From Gordionus sp. m RMFG-2023 (lineage: Eukaryota; Nematomorpha; Gordioida; Chordodea; Parachordodidae): 64,000 bases of DNA. A program made the translations under genes and the position numbers. The notes beneath the pieces are model-generated. The model saw only the letters and a list, made by a program, of their open reading frames with translations. It was not told the origin of the DNA and searched no databases. Positions 12,260 to 23,300 of the stretch are shown here, one piece after another. Every line of letters begins with the position of its first letter. Position 1 is the first letter of the stretch. The stretch is taken from positions 26,079,561 through 26,143,560 of the forward strand of contig NC_088775.1 of assembly GCF_954871325.1 (NCBI RefSeq). Reading direction: 5' to 3'.

Positions 12260-14018
12260 AGGCGCGTAAGCAGGAATTTTGTCTGGGGGGGGGGGGATAA
12301 TAATTTTTTTTTAAAAATATCAAGCATAAATTTATTAGGACTAATAACTATTTCTAATACACAATTTTAAATTTATGTGAATTATAAAAAAATAATATGT
12401 AAAAAATCACTTAAATGACCCAAAATAGAAATTTGAATTTTTTGAGCCTTTACACAAAAAGTTTCTTAGGAATAATTGCATTTTATATTTTATATATTTA
12501 CAATGTAAAATCCAATCTTCGTTGTGATTGAGCTAATTTTTCAATTATCTCATCATTGCTTGTCGTCAAATGCCTATGAAAATTCAAAAGATCCAAACCT
12601 TTCAATCTACTTTCAGATGTTGTATTTCTTGGTATATTTTTCAGAGACCTACAGGCCCGGCCCCCGGACTGGACAGTATTTTAAATTTTTTAAATATACC
12701 CGGGCCGGGCCCGAATTTTTTTTAAAAAAACACCCAAGCCGGGCCTAAATATTTTTTTAAAAAGCCGAGTCGGGCCTGAAAATTTTTTAAAAAAAACCCA
12801 GGCCGGGCCGTAAAAAATCTTTAAAAAAAATCCGAGCCGTGCCCTGCAAATGGTACTTCAGCAGGCCTCTGTTATTCTTCTTAAAAAAGAGAATGTTCTC
12901 TCATTAGTTTACAAATGGGAAGAGTTTATAAACCCATTTAATACATTGGGAATTTAATCTAAAATGTGTTTGAAATAATGCAGAGCATCCATAGCATTTT
13001 TTGGGACTATATCAACCATTGTTAATCTTATAAACATAGTTATTCAGCTAGTAAGGCATCATAAGATACTTTAACATCTTCATAAAAAAAATCAAACAAA
13101 TATTTTTTTTTCTATCACCATCTGAAAAAGGTTGGGAAGGCTTTTGTGGAAATAATATTTGCAGATTAGTAAGTGCTGCATGATGAATTAAAAATTCATT
13201 TATTTGGGTTATAAATGTATCTGTATTTAAGATATACTCTTCTACTTATATTAATTAATGTTTTAACGATGAGTTTGCCTTGCTACAAGTCGAGGGAGAC
13301 AAATATTAAACACGTATAGCACTGCTTTTGACTCAAAATAAAATATGAAATTCTTCATCAACATTAGCCCTAATTTCCTTGAGTTCTGATAAAATGCTCT
13401 CCGCTATTCTCATCTTCTTAATCAAGTCAATGTCATGTTTTTGAAAGGTAATACTTAAAATAGTTGTAAAATTAAATAATACATTCTAATGAGAAAAAAA
13501 ATTTGGAATAAGTATTGAATCCAATAATTTTCTTGCTTCTGAGGAAATATTTCTTTCAAGCCATTGTGATATTCCAGTAATAGCATTAATAATCGGCTCT
13601 TCTAACTCCATAATAGCTGTTACTGCTTGATGGCAGAGACTCTATCTCGTTGGACAATTGCAATTTCTTTTTCCCTGTTGGACAAGAAGTTTCAGAAAAA
13701 ATAATTATTTGACTAGAAATTTGAAAATGGTAGATAAATATTACGCCACTAAAAATTTGAAAATAATAAGTAAATATTACGCCGGAAAACTTGAAATCGA
13801 AATTAACTGATAAAATAACTTAGTAGATAAATGTGATAATAAATGTAATTAAATATATATATTTAATATGAGATACGAATAAATATTAACAAATATAAAT
13901 TAATATAAACAATAATATTTTTGAAAAATATATCCGGCATGTGCATTTTTTGGCTTTGGGGGGGGGGGGGGGGATTTGTCCCCCTGCCCTCCCCCGCTGC
14001 GTACGCCAATGGATATTT
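12260..14018 (-). mobile_element. hAT (ZMYM1-like) transposon with decayed transposase
   Basis: The ends are CAGGCGCGTAAGCAGG at the left and, reading inward from the right, CATTGGCGTACGCAGCGG, each next to a G/C run. On the minus strand about 13680-12480 holds a decayed transposase in family order: CPTR, HQAVTAIMELEEPI, FFSH, LSITFQKHDIDL, EEFHILF, then REHSLFLRRI, SESRLKGLDLLNFHRHL and QSQRRLDFTL as the hAT C-terminus. These follow the ZMYM1-like pattern (ERSFSxLRRIKTYLRNTM, RLxGLALLxIHR). The frame shifts several times. A GC-rich MITE (12642-12871) splits the segment between LRRI and the following Lys. No target duplication was matched, so the outer ends may be eroded. Confidence 0.75.
12642..12871. 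mobile_element. Nested GC-rich hAT-like MITE, 230 bp
   Basis: A block of repeated GGCCCGGCC and GCCGGGCC motifs separated by A/T tracts stands out from the AT-rich surroundings. Ends read CAGAGACCTAC (left) and CAGAGGCCTGC (right, other strand). Flanks ATATTTTT and TTATTCTT agree at 6 of 8 bases, consistent with an old hAT duplication. Removing it rejoins the transposase reading of the host hAT. Related GC-rich patches lie at 28065-28235 and 35160-35285. Confidence 0.65.
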
Positions 14019-14135
14019 GGACAATAAAATTTGGAGTTGATATTAATTTTAGTTTTAGAGTTGTATTTGTAAATTGTGTGAATGATTAAATAGCGTTGTA
14101 CTGGTAGAATTTTTTATATTATACAATTTTCACAA
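14016..14135 (-). repeat. Fragment of the 43/45-kb direct-repeat family, inverted
   Basis: Read on the minus strand, this stretch matches the start of the repeats at 43034 and 45198: ACAACGCTATTTAA, then CACACAATTT, CAACTCTAAAACT and ATTGTCCAAATAT. It abuts the right end of the hAT at 12260-14018. It may be an LTR fragment. Confidence 0.45.
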
Positions 14136-14139
14136 AAAC

Positions 14140-14400
14140 TACTATCTATAAAAATGTCACCTTATTCGTTATTCGATTTAATTTGATTCGTATTTTATGA
14201 ATACGCATAACACAATTATTTAATGAGAAAATTTGAATCGAATTATTCGTCGAATAGTAAATTATTCGATATGAATTATTCGTATTATTCAAAATTATTC
14301 GTGTTATTCGAAATAATTTGTATTATTCGAAATTATTTGTAAATATTCGTTTATATTCGTATTTTTTAGGAAATGATATTTTATTTTTTTGTTAATATCT
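14140..14400. repeat. ATTCG-rich degenerate tandem tract
   Basis: Short units of the type TTATTCG and AATTATTCG are repeated about twenty times with variation, some in inverted orientation. Such tracts are common at the ends of nonautonomous DNA transposons. No coding content. Confidence 0.5.
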
Positions 14401-15448
14401 TAAGTAAAAATATAAATTAATCTTGGTGGATTTTTTTAAAATTATTATTTTACTTTACTTTATTTTATGTTTTTTCTTTATTTATCTTCATAAGAAGCAA
14501 AACATTTAATTGTTGTATATATGAAAATTTAATTAATTTCTTTTAAATATTAATATTATTATACTAGTAGATAGCCCGTCAAAAATGACGGGGAATGAAA
14601 ATTTTCTTCTTACTTTTATGCATGTTACTTGTTATTTAAAAATAATATCCAATTTTTATTCTTCTTACCCCCTCATCCCTTCAGGCCAGATTTAATCCAT
14701 TAAAACTAAGTGCTATGGTTTGAATAAAAATAAATTTAAATAAAAAAAATTCCCAGGCAAAGTCCAAAGCCATATTAATTATGAAAAATTCTTCCAAGCC
14801 CAATGAAAGATCATAATAATTTTGGAAGTTAAGAACTAAAATAAAATATTTAAATAATCATAATAAATTTATAAATACAATCAAAATTCAGATTTTCATG
14901 GCCTTGGTTTTTTGATCAGGTCAAGCCCAGGCCTGCAAAAAAATTTGTTTTGGGCCAATGTCTGACCTATAATTAATAATTAAAAATTCTCAAGCGACCA
15001 AGCTCATAATAATTTTGAAAAATTTTCCCCAAGCCCAGCTCAATATAATTTCTAAAAATATTTTCCAAGCCCAGCCCAGCCCAACCCATAATAATTTTAT
15101 AAAAAAAATTTTTCAAACCCCAACCGATAGTAATTTAAATTTTTTTTCCAAGCCTGGAGATAGGTAAATCTCTAAAACCATATCTATTTTTTAGTCTATT
15201 TTAACCCAGCTCACCCCAACCAAGGCCAACCCATTAAGACTAAGAGTGAATACTATTTTTTTGAATAAAAATATATTTAAATTAGATTTTACCTGAGGGC
15301 CATATAAATATTCTGTGTTAAATATTACACCTATGCCTAATATTAAAAAAATTCCCAAGCCAGGTCCTCGCACTTGGTTTTCTTAAACCCTCAAAAGACC
15401 ATAATAATTTTGATAGTTGAGGACTGAAATAAAATATATAAAAAGTCA
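14401..15448. repeat. Noncoding stretch with degenerate CCCAGCCCA repeats
   Basis: No gene seen. From about 14750 to 15200, units of roughly 50-60 bases alternate an AAGCCCAGCCC-like block with a TAATAATTTT block; they are degenerate and irregular. A short AGCCCGTC...GACGGG hairpin lies at 14573-14597. Confidence 0.4.
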
Positions 15449-16060
15449 CAATGTAATTAAAATGGTTTTTTGAACAGGCCTGGCTATGTCTGCAAAAAAA
15501 TTTCACAATGTAATTAAAATGGTTTTTTGAACAGGCCTGGCTATGTCTGCAAAAAAAATTTCAGACCAATCTATAACCCATATTTAAAATTCAAAAAATC
15601 TTAAAGCACCTCTATTTTAAATTTTATCCAATATGATTTCCATCATATTTTTAAATTTTGATATTTCTAATACATGCTCACAGTATAAATTGCAACAATT
15701 TTACCTCTTTTACTATTAAATTTTAATATTTATATAAAATTTATTAATAAACCATACACACAAACTAAATATTACCCTTCAATCCATGGTTTTTTGATCA
15801 GGCCTGACTATGTCTGCAAAAAAATTTCAGACCAATCTATAACCCATAATTAAAATTCAAAAATCTTAAAGCACCTCTATTTTAAATTTTATTCAATATG
15901 ATTTCCATCACATTTTTAAATTTTGATATTTCTAATACATGCTCACAGTAAACATTGCACCAATTTTACCTCTTTTACTCTTAAATTTTAATATATATAT
16001 AAAATTTATTAATAAAGTATATTTAATACCATACACACAAACTAAATAATTACCCTTCAA
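15449..16060. repeat. Nested tandem duplications
   Basis: A unit of about 54 bases starting CACAATGTAATTAAAATGG is repeated exactly in tandem at 15449-15556. A larger, slightly diverged unit of about 270 bases (starting GGTTTTTTGAACAGGCCTGG, including CAGACCAATCTATAACCC) is then repeated from about 15785 to 16060. The exact short duplication looks recent. Confidence 0.7.
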
Positions 16061-16144
16061 CATCTATATAATTAATATTTTAAATGGTGCATGCGTGAAA
16101 CTTTAATATATATATAATTAATATTTTAAATTTATTTATATTCA

Positions 16145-16375
16145 ATTGGTGCATGCGGTAAAGCATATGCCTTTGAAACGGGAGGCTCGAGTTCGATTCT
16201 CGAGCAAAAAGTTAACTTTGCACTATATAGTCTCCTTAAATTTAAAATATATTAGGGAGATACGAAAACGATCGTGTTTTGATTATGGAGATAAAATTAA
16301 CATTACACTATATAGTCTCCTTAAATTTAAAATACATTAGGGAGATACGAAAACGATCTTACATGATTATGGAGA
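16145..16375 (+). repeat. tRNA-derived SINE with duplicated tail
   Basis: 16145-16206 is tRNA-like: an A-box-like TGGTGCATGCGG, then CCTTTGAAACGGGAGG, then a perfect T-arm TCGAG-TTCGATT-CTCGA whose loop is the B box. It lacks paired acceptor arms and has no clear anticodon stem, so a SINE head is likelier than a working tRNA. The tail holds a unit of about 90 bases (CACTATATAGTCTCC, GGGAGATACGAAAACGATC) twice in tandem. A second head fragment, TGGTGCATGCGTGAAA, lies just upstream near 16085. Confidence 0.6.
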
Positions 16376-17230
16376 TTAGATATATTTGTTCGGGGGTTTA
16401 TTTTCGCTTGTAATAATTTTAATACGCTAATGACAATTAGCTTAGTTTTGCTAGAATCCTTAAAAGTGTCATTTTAAAACATCCACATCTGATTATTTTT
16501 TCAAAAATATAATTCATAAACATTAGAAAAATTTTTTTTTTTTTAGATAAAATTAAGCCTAAATAATAAAATTGGACTAAAACATAAAATTAATAATAAG
16601 ATTTAAAACAACGAGTAACATAGTGATGATATAGAAAGGGGGGGGGGGGTTTCGTTAGTATATCATAATAAACAAAATGGGAATATGAATATATTTATAT
16701 TTATAATAAATCGCATAACTTGATCTATATTTTGATTGGTTTAAAGGACACCGAAGCTGCAAATATATTAATGGATAATAAAAATAAATATGGAACAATT
16801 TACCATTGGCGAATATATAATTATATGGAAAATGACGTACTTCACTAAACAGCAGATATATACTTACTATAATAATTATGCGACTACATGTAATATTATT
16901 AGAAAAAAATAGTCAATGATTTGCATTTTTATAGTAACATGATTTACCTAGACATACCTAGAGTAAATGCATGTTACATAAATCATTTTTAATATTTAGA
17001 ATAGAACATCTAAAGCGTGATGTTTGAGTTGACATTGTGAAATAGAGGCTTTTTAACATATATCGCTAAAAATTTAACATATAATGAATCTATTTAAATA
17101 AAACAAATTTATTTATTTATTTATTGAATCCTTAAAATATATTAATTTTGGTCTATATGGAATAAAGGTAAGGGGGGGGGGGTATTACATAATAGAATAT
17201 TTTAAATTAGCTATAATATTTATTTATATT
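16376..17230. other. Intergenic stretch 3' of the globin gene
   Basis: No gene recognised. It includes two G runs (near 16640 and 17172). On the minus strand, AATAAA-type polyadenylation signals overlap and follow the globin stop codon at about 17215-17236. Confidence 0.5.
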
Positions 17231-17383
17231 TTATTGATTGATATTTTCTTTGGCCATAAAATATCCTTTAACTAAGGTTGTTAATATATATTTTATCGTT
17301 ATCTTGTAAATGGTTTCCATGTTATTGGTAAATCTGTCCCCCAAGGTTTCCTTTACAGCCTCAAGGAATGGTTCTTCAGCTAA
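17231..17383 (-). CDS. Globin exon 3 (helices G-H, stop)
   Basis: The acceptor CAG ends at 17384. Fifty codons plus stop encode AEEPFLEAVKETLGDRF and a helix H ending FMAKENINQ. Intron 2 is only 70 bases (17384-17453), in sharp contrast to intron 1. An AATAAA overlaps the stop. Confidence 0.88.
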   Translation of the reverse strand, partial: LAEEPFLEAVKETLGDRFTNNMETIYKITIKYILTTLVKGYFMAKENINQ

Positions 17384-20300
17384 CTGAATTCAGGTTTATA
17401 GGTTTGTAAAAAAATTAAAATAAATATTTAAAAATTTAATAATCATACATTACCCAGAAATATTCCACTTTAAAATCTTTGAGCCCAAAATGATAATATC
17501 CTATGCTGGTAAGAATCTGATTAAATTTGTCAAAGTCGCCAAAATTAGTTATGGCTTCGTCCATAGTATTCATTACTATTTCTGCGTGCGTTTCTAACTC
17601 TATGCTGTCATTCACGTGTTCATTTTCGGCTAATATATTTTTGAACAAAGGTAGCAACTTGGGGTTCGAAGAAAATAATCTTTATTATTTTTTTCACCGA
17701 TATTTTTAAAATTTAATATTAATTATTGAGGCGATAATAAATAAATCGTATATCTTATGTGGTAAAATTTAAATTCTAGGGTTTTTCTATTGGTCATGTT
17801 TTCCACATGCGCATCGCTAATTTTAATTATTCTGGCCTCGTTTATAGCAAGTGAAGCGCAATGTCATGGCGGAATTTATGGGGAAACGATAGATCTTTTT
17901 ATATATTTAGGTATTGTTTGAGCGCCATCGCTATGTTTCCCGATTACTATAAACGAGACCTTTGATTTAAACCACTAAATTAAAAACTAATAAGGAAGAA
18001 AAACCTAATTCTTTTTCTATTAGAAATGGTAATAATAATAACTTGAAATTTTAAATGATAATTAGAATAATAAAATGCAACATAATATAATTCTTGTAAA
18101 TTTATATTATGTATCCAATATGACAAGATGAAATCAATTTCATATAATAGTCAGAGTTAGTCAGGTCTTTGGAAAAAGGATCTTGATACAGATTATTTCT
18201 TGGAAAATATATCTTAATAATAAATACAAACAGCATCTACATGAGGAGGGAGTGGGAGGCTATAGGAACAGTTTGCATCCATTTTTTTAAGAAGGCAGTA
18301 GGGGATAAGCAATTAAGGGGGTTAGGCTAGAGGTAAGATAAATTTATTGGGGAGTTTTCTATTAAATTTTTAGATAAAATAGGTTCAAATGTATTGCTTA
18401 AAATTGAATACTTTTATTATAGACCTATTATAATACAATAATATTGCACATCGACCAAATTTATATATTGCACACAATCATAGACATTATTTTCCAAATA
18501 AGACTATTTCCATATTTCTGCTATCCATTTATATGTAATCTAAAAGAGTAAGACATTCTATCAGTAAACGCATATTCATTCCAAGCAATATATTATAATG
18601 CACTCATTGTAGAAGGGGTTTTTAATTGAATTCATGTTCTAAAAAACTTTTATATTTACAATATGATTGTTCGTAGTAGGGCATTAATGATTTAAGTTAT
18701 TCTTTTAAAATGAAGGGAGTACCATAATCATTTTATGTAGACTCTGGATATAAGAATCTATAAAAAACGTAAAAAAAATACTAGATATAAGATACTTGTA
18801 CCCTTTGCTAAATAAGAGTAACTTAAATGCAAATTACTTTTTATGAAAAAGGTTTCTACTCTTCCGCAATAGGCAATAAAGTCGATAAGGAAGTCAAAAA
18901 ATTTCTTCAACTTATTGTTTACAAAAAATCGATATCATAGCCTCCAAGGAAGAATGGGAAAATGTATCAGCAGAAGTAGCTAGAAAATTACTATAATTCT
19001 GATTTGTTCAATGTGCAAAAAAATAAATTCCAAATAGCTGACATAAAATTATTTGATTTATTCCTCCATAGGAACTATCTCAAGATTTTTAAAATTGTTT
19101 AAGAAAAAATTTGAACCATCTATTTGATGACTTACGATATCATCTATAAAACATTTTTTAACACTAAAAAGATCTTAAAAAGATTTAAAAATAAATTTTC
19201 TTCTATAAACAACAAATTAAAATCTTTTACTATTATAGAGAGTTTTAAGTCGCAATCCAAGATATTGGACAGTGAAATATAAATAATTATTTATTTCACC
19301 CTATAAAATATTAAGATATGACATGATTATTATAATGAAGTGATTAATATAAATATGGACAAAAAATCATATAATTAAAGATCTAATTTACATACAAGAT
19401 AGAACAATGAGTAAGGGAGACCAGGGCTAGTCGGCGCAAGGGGTTTGTCGGTTCAAAGGATTTTATTTAAAACCCAGTAAAGATTAGAAATTGAAATTTA
19501 GTTCTAAAATAGAATTCTATAATGTCCATATTTGGGGATGAAAATATTTTATAATATTTAGCTATTTAAATTTTTATCTGTTATGACATGTTTTTGACGT
19601 AAAAATTACAATATTTTTACTTAATATTATTAGGTTGTTTTAAAAAAATTAAAAGTTTAAACATGACAAAATGGACATTATATGAAATTTAAATATCTAT
19701 TTTAATATTTGGGAAAGTTTCAGATTGATATATATTGCATAAATATATGTTAAGATCAAATTAGTAATATTACCACCATTGAGGTTAGTCGAATCGTGGC
19801 TAGTCGGCGCAATCAGTCAATTTTTATTATATTATTATGGTACCCAAATATATATGCAAAATTCTAAAAGGAAAATTTTTACTAAAAAGGATTATGAAGA
19901 AGCTATAAAACTGTATGAAAATGATATCTCATTAAGAAAAATACCACTTATTACAGGTTAAAAATAATATTTTATAAATGTAATATATAAAATAATAACT
20001 ATTCTATAAATTTATTAATGTGATTTTTCTTAATACATTTCAATTTTAGTATAATATTAGACCTAAATAAGTATCTTGTAAACTAAAATCTTCATATATA
20101 TATTGTGAAAATATAATATATTTGTCAAAGATATTGTATATATTGTATATATTGCATATGTAAATTTTAGCCTGATAATATGATCAATTATTTAAAATGA
20201 ATTATATCTAGGAAACAAATATATATATATATATTTAAATTGACATATAATATGATTTAAATTAATTCATTTTATTGGATATGAACATTTTAGTTATCAG

Positions 20301-23300
20301 ATTATATTTTAGCCTGATAATAAAATAAAATTATGTTATATATTTAAATATAGAATTAGATAAATTTAGAGTAAATTATTATTAAAAAAAATTAACCTTA
20401 ATAAAAAAATTAATGTGTGTATTATTTGTAAACAGGATTATAAAAGTTTTCATAATTTTGAAGATTGGTTTCAACGTAGAGTGGTTCTCTGCAAAAAAGG
20501 ATTGTTATTTTATTTGTTATAATTGTAAATAGAATATTATATAAATAAAGTATCATAGTTATATATTAAAATCTGCAAAAAAATCATTTTGTCCCATAAG
20601 AAGCCTAATAAACCACTTGATTCGACTAGCCCCATCGATGATCCGACTAACCACGAGTTCGGGGCTACTAGGTTCAAAAAATAACTTTTACTAAAACCTT
20701 TTTAGAGAAATAATTATTAAATATTTAAAAAATATAACAGTATAAATTTATAGGTAGTTAAGGTTCATATGATCTTATTTTCGGAGCTATGATAATTTTG
20801 ACAAAAATTGCGCCGACTAGCCCTGGTCTCCCCTTGCCAATGTATTAAATATATATGATACTAAATTTAAAATATAAAAAAAAGCAAAACAAATAAATTA
20901 ATGCAAGTATTTTTAAAAAAAATATGTTAGAACTTAAAAGTGATCATTGAATTATTTTTTGAGAAAAAGTATTTCACATATTTATGGTCACGCCTAGGCA
21001 ATAATGACTCCTTCGATATATTTTTTTTTCAAAGGATCTTAAATAAATATATGAGATCTTACAACATTTCGCTGCAAACCGGTCTTTCTTTCTGCTAGAG
21101 AGCTATTTTATAAATCCAAAGATACTTTACACTCTACGATCAAAATGTATTATTTTACAATATCCATCCTTGCTATATTATGAATAAAAGATCAAAATCT
21201 TGACCGAAGACAATCTTAAGTTTGGCGAAAGGAATATGATCACCTTCTCTCTCAGTCAGTGCCTACACATCTTAGCGTTTATGAGCAATCCAATCATTTG
21301 CAAAATGACTTATTCTCCACTCTTTAAGGCTATCATTCTTTGGAAGTCCTCTTCCAACTCCATCCTTCTTCTACCTCATTGCAGGGAGATTCCACTTGGT
21401 TGGCAACTCCGTCTCATTTCTTAAATTGAGAAGTCAACTTGCGAATCATTCCCCTTTCTTTCAACTTCATCTGGAAACGATTATAAATTTCTAGAAGCAA
21501 CCCCTTCAAGTAATCTTAATTTACTACTTACAAAAGTTAAGCTAAGTCTAGCAGTCAGACTCAGACTCAGATTTAATTGCGATATGATTATATCATACTC
21601 ATGTTCACTTTGTCAGACTCTTGTTAACTCAAAAGGTTCCCTGCATTGCAAACGATGTAGAAATAGATTTATAAGACGTAACAAATGTAATGACACTATA
21701 TCTCAAGCTTTGAAATTTGCTGGAATTTGTTCAACTCTTGAATAGACGAGATTTTGTAATTCAGATGGTAAGAGCCCTGATGGTTATCCAAAATCCTATG
21801 GAGGAGCGATAAGTTCTTAGTCTGAGTTTTTTTCTGTGTAGTTCCACTCACATGTAATTCAGATGGCAAAAGCACTGATGGTTATCCAAAATTCTATGGA
21901 TGAGTGATAAGTTCTTAGCCTAGGTTTTCTTATGTGTAGTTCCACTCACACCCTTAAACTTAAACTATGCTTCTATTAATGGGGCGGAACGGAGTAAATC
22001 TGCCAAATATTCTTCTGCTTTTTTTTTCCAACCATGTATTCATACCAATAATAACTACAAGGCTAACTTCCTTTGACACTCACGCTCTAATCTCCTTCAA
22101 GGAGCTAGGGTATCGCATTACATTGAAGACCCAAAGAATAGCAATTAATAAAATTCGTACGTCAGTCTTATATTCTCCGTTGATGGATAACCATAACTAT
22201 TTAAGCTCCATAAAATATTATTTTATTGTTATCATGATATTATTTATTAATATATATATATATGTGTTTAAAAAAATCATATCTTGTAACTTAGAAACAA
22301 GTATTCACGCTACTGCCCAACTCTGAAAATAGTTTACATATATATTTTATAAGTTTCAAAAAAATTACTATAATATTTCAAGAAAAATTACTATAATATT
22401 TCAAGAAAAATTACTATAATACTAGATTAAACATATATCTCATATCTTGAATTCATTATTAACACAACTATTTGATTGAGATTAAATGAATTTATTATAA
22501 AATATATACCATTTTGAGAAATGAACTAACACATCAATAACATATTGTTTAAGATGAAATGTATTTTAAAAAGTTTTTGACAAAATAGTTTTTTAGACAA
22601 TATTAGGCATTGGGCTGTTCATAAAAGTAGACAAGATTTTGTTTAGGGGAAAGGTTAGGAGCACTATCAGGTGAAATTTTCTGCCATAACTTTATTGGAG
22701 GTTTTTAGATCTCCTTTTTGAAGGTCTTTGGCTATGTTATATTTAGATAAAAAGATTTTTTCCCACTTTCTTTATATAAAATTTTTTTTTCTTAAGAAAA
22801 CTATATTATTAAATTAAAAAAATACAATTAAAAATCGGGATGGAATGGCTTCGAGAAACTCATGTCCAGAACCATTAAGCAGAGAGGAGAATAAGGGACG
22901 GTCCAATGATTGCATACTGGAAAGGAGAGATTCGACGCAGCTTGCAATAATGGGCTATCCCAGTCCTTCTGCTTGTTCGTTTCTGGAATTGGGTGGTCGG
23001 CAATGAATCGAGATAATGATGGCACTATCAAAGGAAGAGTCAGAATTTAAGGAATTAGGATTGACTAAATTTTTGGTTAAAAGACAGCTCGATATAAAGG
23101 CAGTTAAGGCAAGATCGGAAGGGGATCTGATGCCTAGTCCTCCCATCTTGGCAGGAAGGGTGGCTTGTGTCCACGCTAATTCATGGAATTCTAGATTAAG
23201 GATACTTTCAATTAGGACTTTAATCCCATTTTCATAAATGCCTAAGGAAGTGGGAAATTTAAAAATAGGGGTAGAGCGGAGCGCGTAAAGAATTTTTGGG

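Noticed and set aside
16145-16206. A working tRNA gene
   Set aside because: The T-arm is perfect but no paired acceptor stem or anticodon stem is seen; a repeated tail follows, so a SINE is likelier.
21967-22326. 119-codon frame as an independent gene
   Set aside because: Its middle matches the endonuclease end of the R2-like LINE; the rest is read-through of a decayed copy.
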